The notes under the pieces were generated by a model. It made no database searches, had not been told where the DNA came from, and saw only the letters and a program-made list of their open reading frames with translations. Source: Typhlomys cinereus (lineage: Eukaryota; Chordata; Mammalia; Rodentia; Platacanthomyidae). Taken from it: a DNA stretch of 64,000 bases. The position numbers were made by a program, and so were the translations under genes. This document shows positions 1 to 44,800 of this stretch, piece by piece. The DNA lies in assembly GCA_023101885.1 (NCBI GenBank), contig JALPQD010000016.1, positions 6,966,396 to 7,030,395 of the forward strand. The letters run 5' to 3'. Position 1 is the stretch's first letter, and every line of letters begins with the position of its first letter.

Positions 1-182
1 TCAGGATCCTACGTAAAATCACCAAGTAGAAATGGCGACCTGTTTTTGGACCCTGGAAGGCAGAGCAAATAGGAAGTAGAACAATCTAGAGGGTGTTCAA
101 AAGACACCCTTGGACCTTCACAGACACACATAGTGCCCTCTGATACAGATATATACACATGCAAAAATAGATTAAAGGTCAA
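1..182 (+). repeat. Older B2-like SINE, 5' end outside the window
   Basis: Starts in the B-box region (tcaggatcctacgtaaaa) and runs through the body to a tail with tgccctctgatacagatata, shared with several other old copies here. Confidence 0.7.
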
Positions 183-756
183 AATCTCGCCTCAGTTTCC
201 CAAGTGCTAGAATTACAAGCATGTGCTTCCAGGCTTGGTTCGGAACTTAAATACTATTTAAATACACTTATATACTACTTTCTGGTCTTTTTTTTTTTTT
301 TTAAAGATCACATTTATAAAATCAGAGATTAATATCAAGGACTCTTTTAACTGTTTTTGAAGAATTATTTTTGGTTTCTGTCTCCGCTGTCCTTTTGAAC
401 ATTGAAATACCTTGATTATTCTCCAGAAGGCATTGTACCCTGGTCCTCACAGTAATGGGAATGTCATTTGTTTCCACTTTTTGCTTCTTTGGAATGTATT
501 CGCTTTTAAAAAGCTGTTTGCAGCTGAGTACTTGCATCATGTTCCTATCTATGTGCTTCAGTCATATCCTTTTTTAATACAACCTCCACATTTTTAATGA
601 CAACCTTGACTAGTTTGAGAAAACCAAAATTAACTGTGGTGTGATGGGTTTGGCCACTGCTTGTTTTGGTACTGTGGGAACAGATGTTATCCTTCTCTCC
701 TTTCTCCTCTTTGATCCCATTTCCTCCAGTTCTTTTCCTTTATATGAAATTATATG

Positions 757-757
<1 letters not shown>

Positions 758-827
<70 letters not shown>
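758..827. repeat. (CT)n/(CA)n microsatellite
   Basis: More than 50 bp of CT repeats ending in a short CA run. In RSPRY1 intron 1. Confidence 0.95.
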
Positions 828-1950
828 TTAAAGATTTTATATACATTATCTCTCCCAATTTTCCCCCATGAGTTTTAAATTGGGAAAATACTGAAAATAA
901 TTTTGCTGTGAATCCATCCAAAATAATGGTAATAATTTTCCTCTTGCTTCTAATCTTACTGAATTTTAAATTTTCTTTATATCTAACTAGTACTGAACCA
1001 CTTCAGAAGATGAAGAATTAATTGTAAATAGCCAGATGTTTAATATAGACTATACATTATAATTATCTTTTATGTGTCCTCATCTCAGTGCATTTTATTT
1101 TTGTGGGAATGTTTTTACTTTTGTTACCAGCCCTTTGTCTGTCTCCTACTTTCTAATGATGCTTTTTTTCCCAGAACCTACCCATATGTTCTGAGCTCAG
1201 CTAAGAGCTGTTTCTGTCATTTGGCTTTATGATAAGCTCACTGTGTGGGATGAGAATAGCCTTCCATGGATTCTTGAGGGCAGGATGGTGCTTTCTGTGG
1301 CTTTATGCTTTTGGTACTTAGCATAAGGTGCTTAGTGTGTTTTCAGACAAAGAACCAGGGTATTACTCATAATTTGTAGAAACAAATTAATCACTTGAGG
1401 TTGTAACTTTTCAATATAGATCCACATTTCTCAAAACAGTCTTACAGAACAATTTATTTACTAATTGTATAATTTCTGTAAACTCTTGAATGAGCATCCT
1501 TTGGGAAAAAAAGTCAATGTAGTTTTGGGCATTCAAGAGGAATATTTTTTCACATTTATTTATTTTGGGAAGCAGCTGTGTCATGATATCCATATGGAGG
1601 TCAGAGGACAACTTGGAGGAGTGCAAAGAGTTTACTCCTTGAATTATGTAGCTTCTGGGGATGAGACTCAAGTCATCATGCTTGGCGGCAAGTGCTTCAT
1701 TCACTGAATCATATTACTTACCCCAGAATGTATATTTTGTTGTCAGATGGAAACTATAACCTTTGTATCATAACTTTTTCAACAGACATCTGTAAATATT
1801 TCATTGGAAACCTCAAATTGTTATCATATGTTTAAATGAAAAAAGATTCATTTTTTTAATCACAATAGGAGCCTTGCATGTATTCATCTGATTTGTTTCT
1901 GTAGAGAGAAGAAATAAATATATGATTTTTAAATATTGATCAGAACTCCT

Positions 1951-2227
1951 GGGGCTGGAGAGGTAGCTCAGGGGTTAAGCCTCTGGCTTGCAGGTGGAAG
2001 GTCCTGAGTTCGGATCCTAGACCCCACGAATAGATGCCAGGCGGAAGTGGGGACAGCCTGTGTTTCTGGTCCTGGTAGGGCAGAGCCTGCGAATCCCAGG
2101 GCAGAGTAAACAAGGAGGAGGTGGAGGTGTCCATGGTGGTTCCCGAATTCGTCCGTGGTTCTACACACACACACACACAACACACACATACACACGCACA
2201 ATTGAATAAACAATTAAAAATATATAT
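1951..2227 (+). mobile_element. Young tRNA-headed (B2-like) SINE, copy 1
   Basis: Starts with ggggctggagaggtagctca (A-box region) and carries gagttcggatcc (B-box), then a unique body and a CA-rich tail. A 16-bp target duplication with one mismatch (1935-1950 and 2228-2243) brackets it. In RSPRY1 intron 1. Confidence 0.9.
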
Positions 2228-2432
2228 ATTGATTAGAACTCCTATGATTTAGCAATCAGCTTTATAAAAAGGAATTCTGTTACCCAAAGATATCTCTTTG
2301 CTTGGGAACCTTTAAAAATAATCAAGGGTGATTCTTTATTATGATCTGAATGGTTATAAAACAAACTAGGAAAAGTTGAGTATTTGAGTAGCAAAAATTA
2401 ATTTTCTCTTCCTTTTCCTCTCTTTCTTGTAG

Positions 2433-35837
<33,405 letters not shown>

Positions 35838-36757
35838 CACATGTGAAGAGGCATCACAGGCCTATTTCTACGCAATTCCAACCAATGTTGCAAAGAAAAA
35901 CAAAGACAGAACATCTCTAACCAGTTGTATGCACATTGAAACTTACAGCCATGGTCAGATTTTATGCTAAAAATGGTAGTTTGTCAAAGACAAAATTCTC
36001 TTAGAATCTAATCCAACTTGCCAGCCCTGAATTCCTTCTAAGGCCAAGGAAGGCTGAAAGTGAGCAGCCAGGCCTGTGGTACTTTCATGAAAGATAGTAG
36101 GTGACAAGGCCTTCCCAAGTGCTGATCCACACTGGAATTCTACATGTTGGGTTCATTTGATTGTTTAGCACAGGATGTTTTGTGTCATAGTCAACAGTTC
36201 TTATTTTGGGGAGAAGCATTTTGGAGAAGTGAAAGACAGCCTTTCTGGGTTAAGCATCACTGATAGAGAAACACCGGTGTGTTAAGCATGGATATCGAGC
36301 TGCGAAACTTGAATCTATAAGTAGACGCACACAGGTCATACTACAAGCAACACGGAGATCCTGAAAGAAGGTGCACAGACTGTAGAAAAAACAAATCCAA
36401 ATTTTTTTATATTTCATTGATTCCAAAGAACATTCTAGTTTTGTTTTTTTTTTAACTGCAGAAAATTGGTGGTATTTTCACATTCATGGTGTTTCTATCC
36501 AGTTTCAGTACCCACATTTTGTGAGGAAAAATGTTTTACCAATACAGGAGGAATTCTTAAATCAATTGTGTTATTAGACTGGAGACAATTTGGTGTTTAG
36601 GGTATCTTTAAGGTACCATAAAATCAGGTTTTTTTTCTTTTTTATTTTAAACTATTTTTAATCAGTATTGCTTTTGGAAGTAATATACTTTGAAACTCTT
36701 GAATTAATAATCTCAGAAACTCTAGAGGACAGTCTGAGAACATGTGTTCCTATTTTA

Positions 36758-36763
36758 AATAAA
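36758..36763 (+). terminator. Possible proximal poly(A) signal of RSPRY1
   Basis: AATAAA in a TA-rich context about 920 nt past the stop. It could give a shorter 3'UTR. No decisive downstream GU-rich element is seen. Confidence 0.4.
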
Positions 36764-37267
36764 TACATGTTTCGAGTAGTAAAATCAATCATGAATGTTG
36801 GCTGTGTCTTCATCAAAAGTGTTGATCCTCTCAGGGTCTCTAGTGAAGACCTTCAAGAGTTCAGTTTTTTCTCCCAGAAAATTGGAAGGTAGAATTGTAA
36901 ATTCATGAAACTTATTTTATAATGGCGTACCTCAGCAACTGCCTTTCAATTTATGCCAAGTCCTTACTGAGTTTATACTTGAATAGTAAATGTCTTCTGA
37001 GTTTTTATGTCTTCTGAGTTTTACGGTGTCTTAAACTCAATGCACATTTTTTTTCTTCCTTTTTCTTTTTCTTGTTTGTAGTTCATGAAGCCTGTCTATT
37101 ACAGAACTGATTTTCTTCCTGGCTGTACATGTTGGGGTGCTGGATTTTTTCATGTCTCTAGTCTTCCATAAGTCCAAATATATATATATATAAATCTATA
37201 TATATACATATATAAGTTATGTGTTCTCCTCTTTAGCTTGTGGTGAATACAGTAATTTGCATTGAAG

Positions 37268-37273
37268 AATAAA
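37268..37273 (+). terminator. Distal poly(A) signal of RSPRY1
   Basis: AATAAA at the end of the non-repetitive 3'UTR, followed by a TG/T-rich stretch (tgttgcattttttac, tcattgtgtc). A dispersed repeat starts within about 110 bp. This is the likely main cleavage signal. Confidence 0.75.
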
Positions 37274-37380
37274 ACATCTGTTGCATTTTTTACTAAGATT
37301 TCGCAACTTTCATTGTGTCTACTGCTAAAGTTTCTACTCTTCAGGATAGGAGAGAATCAAATATAAGTGTGAAAAAGTAA

Positions 37381-37510
37381 AGGTCTGGCTTTCTGTATTT
37401 ATAATCCTAGCACTCAGGAGGCTGAGGAAGATTGCATGTGTTCAAGGCTAGCATGGTGAATTCCAGGCTAGCCAGAGCTATATAGCCAAATTCTATCTCA
37501 AAGCCAAACA
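37381..37510 (+). repeat. B1-like SINE just past RSPRY1
   Basis: Contains ataatcctagcactcaggag and ccaggctagccagagctata, then an A-rich end. Confidence 0.65.
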
Positions 37511-38088
37511 AATAAAAATATAGAGATCACAGATAGATATAGAGATCAGTGGCAGATCACTTGTATAATGCTTGAGACCCTGTGTTCCTTCCCCAGAACC
37601 GAAAAAGAAAAGTGAGTTTAATCTCTAGTAATGAAGCAGATCTTCTTTAAGCACTTAATATGTGCTGAGCGCTGTGCCTGTGTGGTCTAACATCTGTTTC
37701 TGAAGCAGCAGGGAAAAGGCAATATATTTGTGTTTCACTGAGATTATTCGAGGGGCCCTGAAGAAAAAAAGAAAAAAACACTTTAAAGAAAAGAATGTGG
37801 TTCTGGAGAACTACTTAGATGCTTGGGTAGTTGTCAAAAGAAACTCCAGGGAGGTGTGGGACACAGCCAGGCAGAAGGCTTAAGTTGCTTAGGAGGGCTT
37901 TCAGGACTAAGGCGAGCACAGCATTGTGGGCAGAAGTCCTCAGCAAGAAGAAAAGAACTGAAGAGCCTTTCAGTTTGAAGCAAGGCCGTTTCTATGGAGG
38001 CAGGAAGCAATTTGAGGAGAACAGTATGCTCCTGTAGTAGAGGTCCTGAACTTCGATGGAGTTTAAATATGGAAGTGCCTAGAAACAT

Positions 38089-38351
38089 TTTTTTTTTATT
38101 GTGCGTGTGTGTATGTATGTGTGTGCACGCGCGTGTGTCTGTGTGTGTGTGTAGAACCACGGACGAATTCGGGAACCACCATGGACGCCTCCACTAACTC
38201 GGCCCCGGGATTCACAGGCTCCGCCTTACCAGGACCAGAAACGCAGGCCGCCCCCGCTTCCGCCTGGCGTCTATACGTGGGATCTGGGATCCGAACTCAG
38301 GACCTTCTGCCTGCAAGGCAGAGGCTTAACCCCTAAGCCACCTCTCCAGCC
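38089..38351 (-). mobile_element. Young tRNA-headed (B2-like) SINE, copy 6 (inverted)
   Basis: Reverse orientation, flanked by an 11-bp duplication cctagaaacat (38078-38088 and 38352-38362). Lies between RSPRY1 and ARL2BP. Confidence 0.9.
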
Positions 38352-38691
38352 CCTAGAAACATATTCTTAAAAGATGAGTCTGGTTTCTATTTGGAGAATG
38401 GAATGGAAGGGTGCATGGACTAAAGACAAGTAGAACTAGTAGGATCAGCAAGGAACCATTGAACTAATCTAGTTGAGATGCTAGTCTGTAAACTCAGTGG
38501 GATTAGAGAAAAGTACATGAAATCAATAAATTTTCTAGAACTCTGTCTTCACACCCTGTTCCTGCTTCTTCAATTCTAGACCACAGAGCAGGAAGACCTA
38601 GATGTTAAGAAGGAAGGAAGGAAGGAAGCAAAGTTATCTTATAGCTACTTCAAAAGGAAAGACATTGTTTCCACATAAAAATAGCTAGGGT

Positions 38692-38945
38692 GGCTGGAGA
38701 GATGGCTCAGGGGTTAAGCTGCTTTTTTGCAATTAGAAAGTCCTGAGTTCGGATCCAAGATCCCATTTAAAACGCCAAACTGAGAATGACTGTGGCCTGT
38801 ACTTCTGTGCCTGGGAAACCCGAGAGCAAAGCAAAGAGAAGGTAGCACAATTCAGGATGATTCCTGAGATCACACTTGGACCTCCACAGGCGTACACAAT
38901 GCCCTCTGATACAGATATACATGCAAATATATATGTTTAAAAAAA
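38692..38945 (+). repeat. Older B2-like SINE
   Basis: Head ggctggagagatggctcagg, B-box gagttcggatcc, and tail with tgccctctgatacagatata. Intergenic. Confidence 0.75.
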
Positions 38946-39766
38946 TTTAAGACAATAGCTACAGATTGCCATGTATGGAAAAGCATACAGTAGAACCAAT
39001 CTGCACTAAATGTAACCTTGTTAACAGAAAAGCTAAACTTATACTGTTAATAGTGTAACCAAGGGGACAAACAAACTTAGTTACAGCATTTACCCACTGA
39101 TTCATTGGAAAAATCTAGAGTTCCAGATTAATGAATTGCCACCTCTTTTGAACGATGTAAAGCAGGAAAATCACAAGTGCCATTTGCAGAACGCCAGGGA
39201 ACAGTGATTCAGCTGTAAACCGCAACAACTTTTATAGCAGAAAAATTACTTCGGCATTGATTTCAACCATTCATAAGAACAAATGCTGTTTATTTTCTTG
39301 GAAATATTCTTAATATAATGGGCATAGTGGCTTACACAACTCCAGCACTCAGGAGGTTGGGGCTAGAGGGTCCCCGTGAGTTTGAAGCCCTCTTGGGATA
39401 GAGAATGAGGAAGAGGAAGAGGAAGGAAGGGAGAGAAGGAATATAGGGGAAAAAATTAAATCTTAATGCTTATTCACAAAGGATTTTCCCATGTTTATTA
39501 ATGGAAAAGTATTTAATCAAGTTTCAAGAAGGCTACCATTTTCATTTCAGCAGAAAAGCCTGATTTCCAAGAGTAAGATAATGAATGATTCAGAGAATAG
39601 AGGATAGAGGGCTTATATATGAAAATTGATAGTTTTTGTCTTTTTTTTTTTTTGGAGTGGAACTAGACCCATATCCAAAATTGTCATTTCTCAGTCTATA
39701 AAATAGAGATTATACCCACCTTACAACTTTTTCTCATGTTCCAAGTATTTCAAAAGGAAACTGTAG

Positions 39767-40029
39767 GGCTGGAGAGATGGCTAGGGTTTAAGATTCTGCC
39801 TGGCAAGCAGAAGGTCCTGAGTTCGGATCCCCAGTTCCCACATTAAAAACTCCAGGCATAAACAGTGATGGCCTGCACTTTCAGCCCTGTTAGTCAGAGC
39901 CTGGAGGTAGAAGCAATCCAGATGATTCCGGAAGTCACTCTTGGCCCTCCACAAGGGCATACTGTACCCTCTGATATACATACATACATACATACATACA
40001 TACATACATACATACATACATACATACAT
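39767..40029 (+). repeat. Older B2-like SINE ending in an (ACAT)n microsatellite
   Basis: Head gggctggagagatggctagg and B-box gagttcggatcc. The tail is 13-14 tandem ACAT units (39976-40029). Intergenic. Confidence 0.8.
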
Positions 40030-40420
40030 TGAATAGTAAGGAAGCCCAAAACATCCTTAGGGGAAGATCTGTGTGGAAGAGGAACTAGGAACTCCACCTT
40101 GCAGTCCTCTCATCCACCCACGACAGCTACCAACCATGAGCTTACAGGCCCTGCCCAACATGCAAATCAGTGGGCACAACAATTATTATAGACAGGCTCG
40201 GAGGACAACCAGAACAGACAAAATCAAGTTTCATTCCTCTGCCCTGATTTCATGATTTAGAAACAGCAGGCAAGTTCATTTACTCCACAAGTATGGCATG
40301 TAGACAAAGCAGGTGATGGGATTCCATTTTAAGTCCATTCAAAGAACCATTGAGTTAAATTCTCTAGTCATGGGCAATCCCATCAAGAGAAATTAATCCC
40401 AGGAAGTCTTTTGTGAAATT

Positions 40421-40637
40421 TCTTTGTGTGTGCAGTATGTATCAGAGGGCACTGTGAGTATGCCTGTGTGGGCACAAGGGTGACTTTAGGAATCATCCTG
40501 GATTGCTTCAAGCTTTGCTCTAACAAGTGTAGGCCACTGCTATGTCAGCCTGGTGTTTTTAGGTAGAATCCAGGATCCAAACGCAGGTCATTTGCTTTTG
40601 AGACAGAGGTTTAATCCCTAAGTCATCTCTCCAGCCC
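40421..40637 (-). repeat. Older B2-like SINE, inverted
   Basis: Reverse copy ending aagtcatctctccagccc, with gatccaaacgcaggtc as the reverse B-box region. Intergenic. Confidence 0.7.
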
Positions 40638-40728
40638 AAAGTCTAGTATCTGACTAGCCCAATGTGGTTCTATCAACTTTTTGTTTTGCATAACTAGCCA
40701 AGATGTTTACTATCTAACGAACTTTGTT

Positions 40729-40747
40729 TTTTAACTTTTATTTTGCT

Positions 40748-40793
<46 letters not shown>

Positions 40794-40945
40794 TCAAAGG
40801 ACACGTGTCCCTGTGGGGACCAAGGGTGACCGGAAATCATCTTGGATTGCTTCTATTTCCTTTTTTGCTTCACTCTAAAATCCCCAGGCTCCTGAGATCG
40901 GATCTCAGGACCTCCCGCTTATGAGGCAGTCCTAACCTCTTCAGT
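40729..40945 (-). repeat. Older B2-like SINE, inverted, with (GT)n
   Basis: A GT run (about 40750-40792) starts it, followed by gggaccaagggtgacc and the reverse B-box region gatcggatctcaggacc. Intergenic. Confidence 0.65.
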
Positions 40946-41460
40946 TTACCGTTATTGGTTTTCTTGTGTGTGTTTCTGGGATAGGGTTTCATAATCCCTG
41001 GCCTTGATCCTTCCGCCTCCACCACCCCAAACGCTGGGATTACTGGCCTGCAACACCACATCACGCTCCTGCCTAATAATACTCATGATGTGTATAAAAC
41101 ATTAGAGGCACCCACTTGATGCTATAGAATCTTCTTTCCATATTTCCAAGAGGAGGTAACTTGCAAATCAGACGTCTGCATGATCTGGTGCTAGCAGAGA
41201 TTGGCTATCGAGCCATTTGGCAATCTACAGTGCTCAGAAAACACGCTTTCAACTATTTAACCTGAATTAACACACCCCGTGAGATGCGACTTATCCCCAA
41301 GTCATGAGGACACCTCGGGGACAAATTTAGCCGTCTCTAGCTAAAGACGGTGAGATTTCACAGTCCACAGCCCCATCACGCTTCCCCATCTTCCCTTTTT
41401 CAGATGTTAGGTCTCTCTCTTGTCCCGCCCCTGGCACTGGGGGGATGGAGGGCGCCTGGG

Positions 41461-41514
41461 ATTGGCGTTGAGAGCTCGCGTGGTGCGGTAACCTTGGTGA
41501 CGGGAGGCGGGGCT
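41461..41514 (+). promoter_or_regulatory. Core site cluster: inverted CCAAT, X-box-like, GC box
   Basis: Within 54 bp lie ATTGG at 41461-41465 (inverted CCAAT, NF-Y type), GTAACC-TT-GGTGAC at 41488-41501 (close to the RFX X-box, an imperfect inverted repeat with one mismatch) and GGCGGGGC at 41507-41514 (Sp1 type). Ordered spacing about 300 bp before the ATG fits a proximal promoter. Binding is inferred from motifs only. Confidence 0.5.
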
Positions 41515-41700
41515 GCGGCGCCACGATCGGTAACAGACTTGTGCGGCCGCGGCGCGACCGGAGCGGCCCGCGGGCGCGAGCAGGCCCGGCCGGCGCTGGG
41601 CCCAGCCGGGAGGCGGAGGCCGGGCCTCGCGCGTAGGCGCTGAGCAGGCCGGGCGGTGAGCGGGCGCGGCCTCCTCGGGGCCACTGGCCGCCCGGCCTCG

Positions 41701-41760
41701 ATGCGGTTGGGGGCTCCACGGAGCCGAGCGGAGGCCGGGCCCGGGCGGCGGGTGCGGTAG
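41701..41760 (+). other. Possible upstream ORF in ARL2BP 5'UTR
   Basis: An ATG opens 19 codons (MRLGAPRSRAEAGPGRRVR) and ends in TAG, 52 nt before the ARL2BP ATG. It matters only if transcription starts upstream of it. Confidence 0.35.
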
Positions 41761-41796
41761 GAGGCGCGGTGGGCGGCGTGTGGGCCGCGCGGGTGA

Positions 41797-41850
41797 ATGC
41801 GGCGCCGCGGCGATGGACGCCGTGGAGGAAGAGAGCTTCGCGCTGTCCTT
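41797..41850 (+). other. Overlapping upstream ATG, 16 nt before the ARL2BP start
   Basis: An ATG in the +1 frame in weak context (T at -3, C at +4) reads across the main start. After splicing it would stop early in exon 2 (22 codons). The main ATG has G at -3 and +4, so leaky scanning is expected. Confidence 0.4.
41813..41850 (+). CDS. ARL2BP: ARL2BP exon 1, coding part
   Basis: Encodes MDAVEEESFALS plus two bases of Phe13. The donor gtgagt starts at 41851, inside the CpG island. The 5'UTR lies upstream; the transcription start is not visible. Confidence 0.95.
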
Positions 41851-44800
41851 GTGAGTGTCGCGGGCGGCGCGGCCTGCAGCCGCGGGGGTCCTCGGGTCGG
41901 GGCGCGGTGCGCGACAGCCAGGCCCCCGCCTCTGGTTCTCGGTTGGGTGCTGCGGCTTCTGCGCTGGGCCGCCAGGCTCAGTCCCGGCGCCAGGCGTTGC
42001 GGGAATGGTGTCACCGTTTATCAACGCCACAATCCTCGGGCCTGAACCTTAGCGGGCGGCAGAACCCGGCCGCCTGGAGCTGCCCAGGGCTGGCCGCGGG
42101 CCAGAGGACCCTGCACTGCCGCCACCGTCGGGCCCGGGGCTGCTGTTCTGTCCGCGCCCGGTCACGACCACCAGACATAGGCGTAGCATGATAGCCAAGA
42201 TGCGGTGAGTAGGTCCCGCAGGGGCCTGCGTCCCTATCGCGTTAGGATTTGTGAAAGCGGAGCCATTGTGTTTAGCTTGCGGCTGGGTTCTTTCCTACTT
42301 GAAACTACTAGATTAGACAATAAACCTTAATTGTTGAAACAGTGATGTGATGGTCAGCTTGTGCACTTTAAAAAAATGCCTGTATTTTTTTTTTAATTTA
42401 GGGGCTGGGATTTAGTGTAATGGTAGAGTTCTTGCCTGATAGGTGCAAGGCCCTGGGTTGAAACCCCACAAAATACCATAAATTCAACTTCTAAAACAAT
42501 TTATGTGGACTAACACCTAATCTTGATCTATTTTGTAGTTCCTCCGCCTCTGATGCAGAATTTGATGCTGTCGTTGGGTGTCTAGAGGACATTATCATGG
42601 GTAAGCCTCTAAATCCCATCTGGGCCTGTGCTCTCTAGCGGGTAGTTTTACCGTCCCTTAGTTCTTAGACCTTGGCTTTTACATTTGAAGAAATCTATCA
42701 GAAGAGGTAATTTTTCAAATAGAACCTCAGAGTTCATACAAATCTTAACATGAGTTAAAATGCAATCATACATTGTAATACAGTATTACAATATAGTATT
42801 AAGTGAGCCAAACTGAGATTCGTTTTAGAAACAAACAACTCAAGTCTGGGCATGGTAACACATGTCTGTAATCCCAGCACTTGAGTGTGGTGGCGTGAGG
42901 CCAGTCCCTGCTATATGAGACCAGGATGATAATGATTATTATATTATTATGAAAAAATTACTAGTTAAAGACAGGATCATACATAGTCCAGGTTGGCTCT
43001 GATTTGTTACATAGCCTAGGATGACCTTGAACTTCTTATCCTTCTGCCTCTGTCTACTGAGTGCTTGACATTCAGTGCGCTGCCAGACCCAGTATATATA
43101 TTGCTGGAGACTGCCAGGACTTTCTGTGTTAAGTAAGCATCCTACCAGCTAAACTGTAACCCCAGCTAGAAACCCATTACTTTTTTACATCTTTTTTGTT
43201 TTAATTAATTAATTAATTAATCAGAGGGGACTGTATGTGCCTGTGGAGGCCCAGGAACAATTTAAGGAAACTTTCTATCTCCTTTTTGCTTTACTCTGGG
43301 ATTTCCCAGACTCTGCTTTCCAGAGTGCAGACCACCACTGCAGTCTGGAATCCAAACTCAGGTCCTTCTGATTTCAAGGCAGAGTCCTAACTTCTGAGCC
43401 ATCTCTCTAGCCACATTTTTTTTTTTAACATTTATTTTTGTGTAGAGGTCAGAGGAAAATGTGAGTCAGTTCTCTCCTTCTACTATTCCCCCTATTTTAT
43501 TTCTTTGAGGTTTGCTTTTGCTTTGGTCTTTTGAAACAGGGTTCTCATATTCCAGGTTAGGCTTGAACTTCTTGCCTAAAGTTAATGAATACAGGCATGA
43601 GCCATCATATCCTACCATCTTCCCAAGGTTTTTTTTTTTTCAGTCCTTGTATTTAATTTTTATTTCACATCATTTACATAGAAATATTATCAAATCTAAC
43701 AGGCAGATAAGGAAAAAGAGTTTTGCCTTCTAAGGGCTCAAGTATTTACTCAGTCTTCTTGGTATGTTTCTTTTTAACATTGACAGGATCGTCCACTGTA
43801 GGTTTGGGAGCTGTTGAGTCAGTACCATTGGATGATGGCTTTGTTACACTTTTCTTTTCACATGAAGAAAACTGTTGCTGCCAACCAAGCAGCATCCCAC
43901 GCAGTGTATCCTCATAAGCAAGAGTTACCAGAGAATTCTTTATAATCATCATGATCACAAGATAGTGCAAAGGAAGATAAGATCATGCTTTGATATTGCC
44001 AGATGTTTGGTGTACTGGAATGTGACACTTCCCAAGTTTTAAGTTCCTATTTCTGGGTTCATTTTGGCATTCATAAGTCAGGCAGTAATACATCCAGAAA
44101 TTTGAAAAAAAAACAAAACAAAAAACTTTGTTGACTAAGTCATCTCAGAATTAGGAAAATATCCGATTTTTGATTATTGACTTGATGCTTAATCCATTTT
44201 AGTCTGAAAAGTCACTAAGTGTTTGAACTTTTGTAAAGGCTCAAATCCTTATCTCCAAAATATAGTTGTTTGGTAAGTTCTTACCAGTGGACGGATTTCT
44301 GTTTTGGGGGAATACAGAGGACTGTCTGAATCTTTCACTCCTGTGGATAGATGCCTGTCTGCTGTGGGGAAATGAGTCCTGTGTAAGCCTGGATCATTGT
44401 GAAGCTTCCAATATTTTTAAATGGTATTTTAAAAATGTGCCAAAATTCCCTGTTCCCTAACATTGGGTGTTTGCTGTGTAGAAATCTCAGTGGATTCTCC
44501 TATGAATTCCAACTCAAAGTTCCGTATGACAGAAAGCAAGTCATCGTCATGGCCCAGATGAAAGAAGTTACTTTCCAAAATCACATGGCCAGCTCTTAGC
44601 TGATACAGTTTGAAACCAGGCACTCTGGCCGCTGGCAGGCCCTGTCCTTTTGCTACACGATTTTAACCACTGCTGTTAGAAAACTAGACAGGGCCTGGAA
44701 AGAGGACTCTGTGGTTGAGAGCGCTTGCCTCGGGAGAATGAAGACCAGAATTTAGATCTCAGCAACCATGTAACAAGCCAGCATGGTCTTCCACACACCT

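Larger units (their letters stand above)
35838..37295 (+). other. RSPRY1: RSPRY1 3' untranslated region
   Basis: About 1.45 kb of AT-rich sequence following the stop, with no recognised SINE. It contains a TA-rich run near 37,180-37,213. The end is inferred from the AATAAA at 37,268. Confidence 0.8.
37296..41429. other. RSPRY1-ARL2BP intergenic region
   Basis: 4.1 kb. It holds B1 (37381), ID-like (about 37535), young SINE copy 6, four older B2-like SINEs and an inverted B1 (about 40965-41070). Unique sequence remains at about 39000-39300 and 41080-41430, the latter leading into the CpG island. No gene is seen. Confidence 0.7.
41430..42190. promoter_or_regulatory. CpG island and promoter of ARL2BP
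   Basis: An abrupt change from AT-rich to very GC-rich sequence dense in CpG, covering the region upstream of the ATG, exon 1 and the start of intron 1. This is typical of a broadly expressed mammalian promoter. It contains no TATA box near the expected start. Long open frames on the minus strand here are composition artefacts. Confidence 0.9.

Noticed and set aside
39976..40029. CRISPR-like tandem array
   Set aside because: It is a simple ACAT microsatellite at a SINE tail with no spacers, in a mammalian genome.
41400..42030. Long minus-strand open frames (over 200 codons) in the CpG island
   Set aside because: Proline/arginine/alanine-rich translations typical of GC-rich sequence; two frames are open at once and no family resemblance is seen. 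They overlap the ARL2BP promoter and exon 1.
43746..43970. Intact small gene on the minus strand of ARL2BP intron 2
   Set aside because: It is the open remnant of a TMEM38B retrocopy: broken upstream, intronless and with a poly(A) tail.
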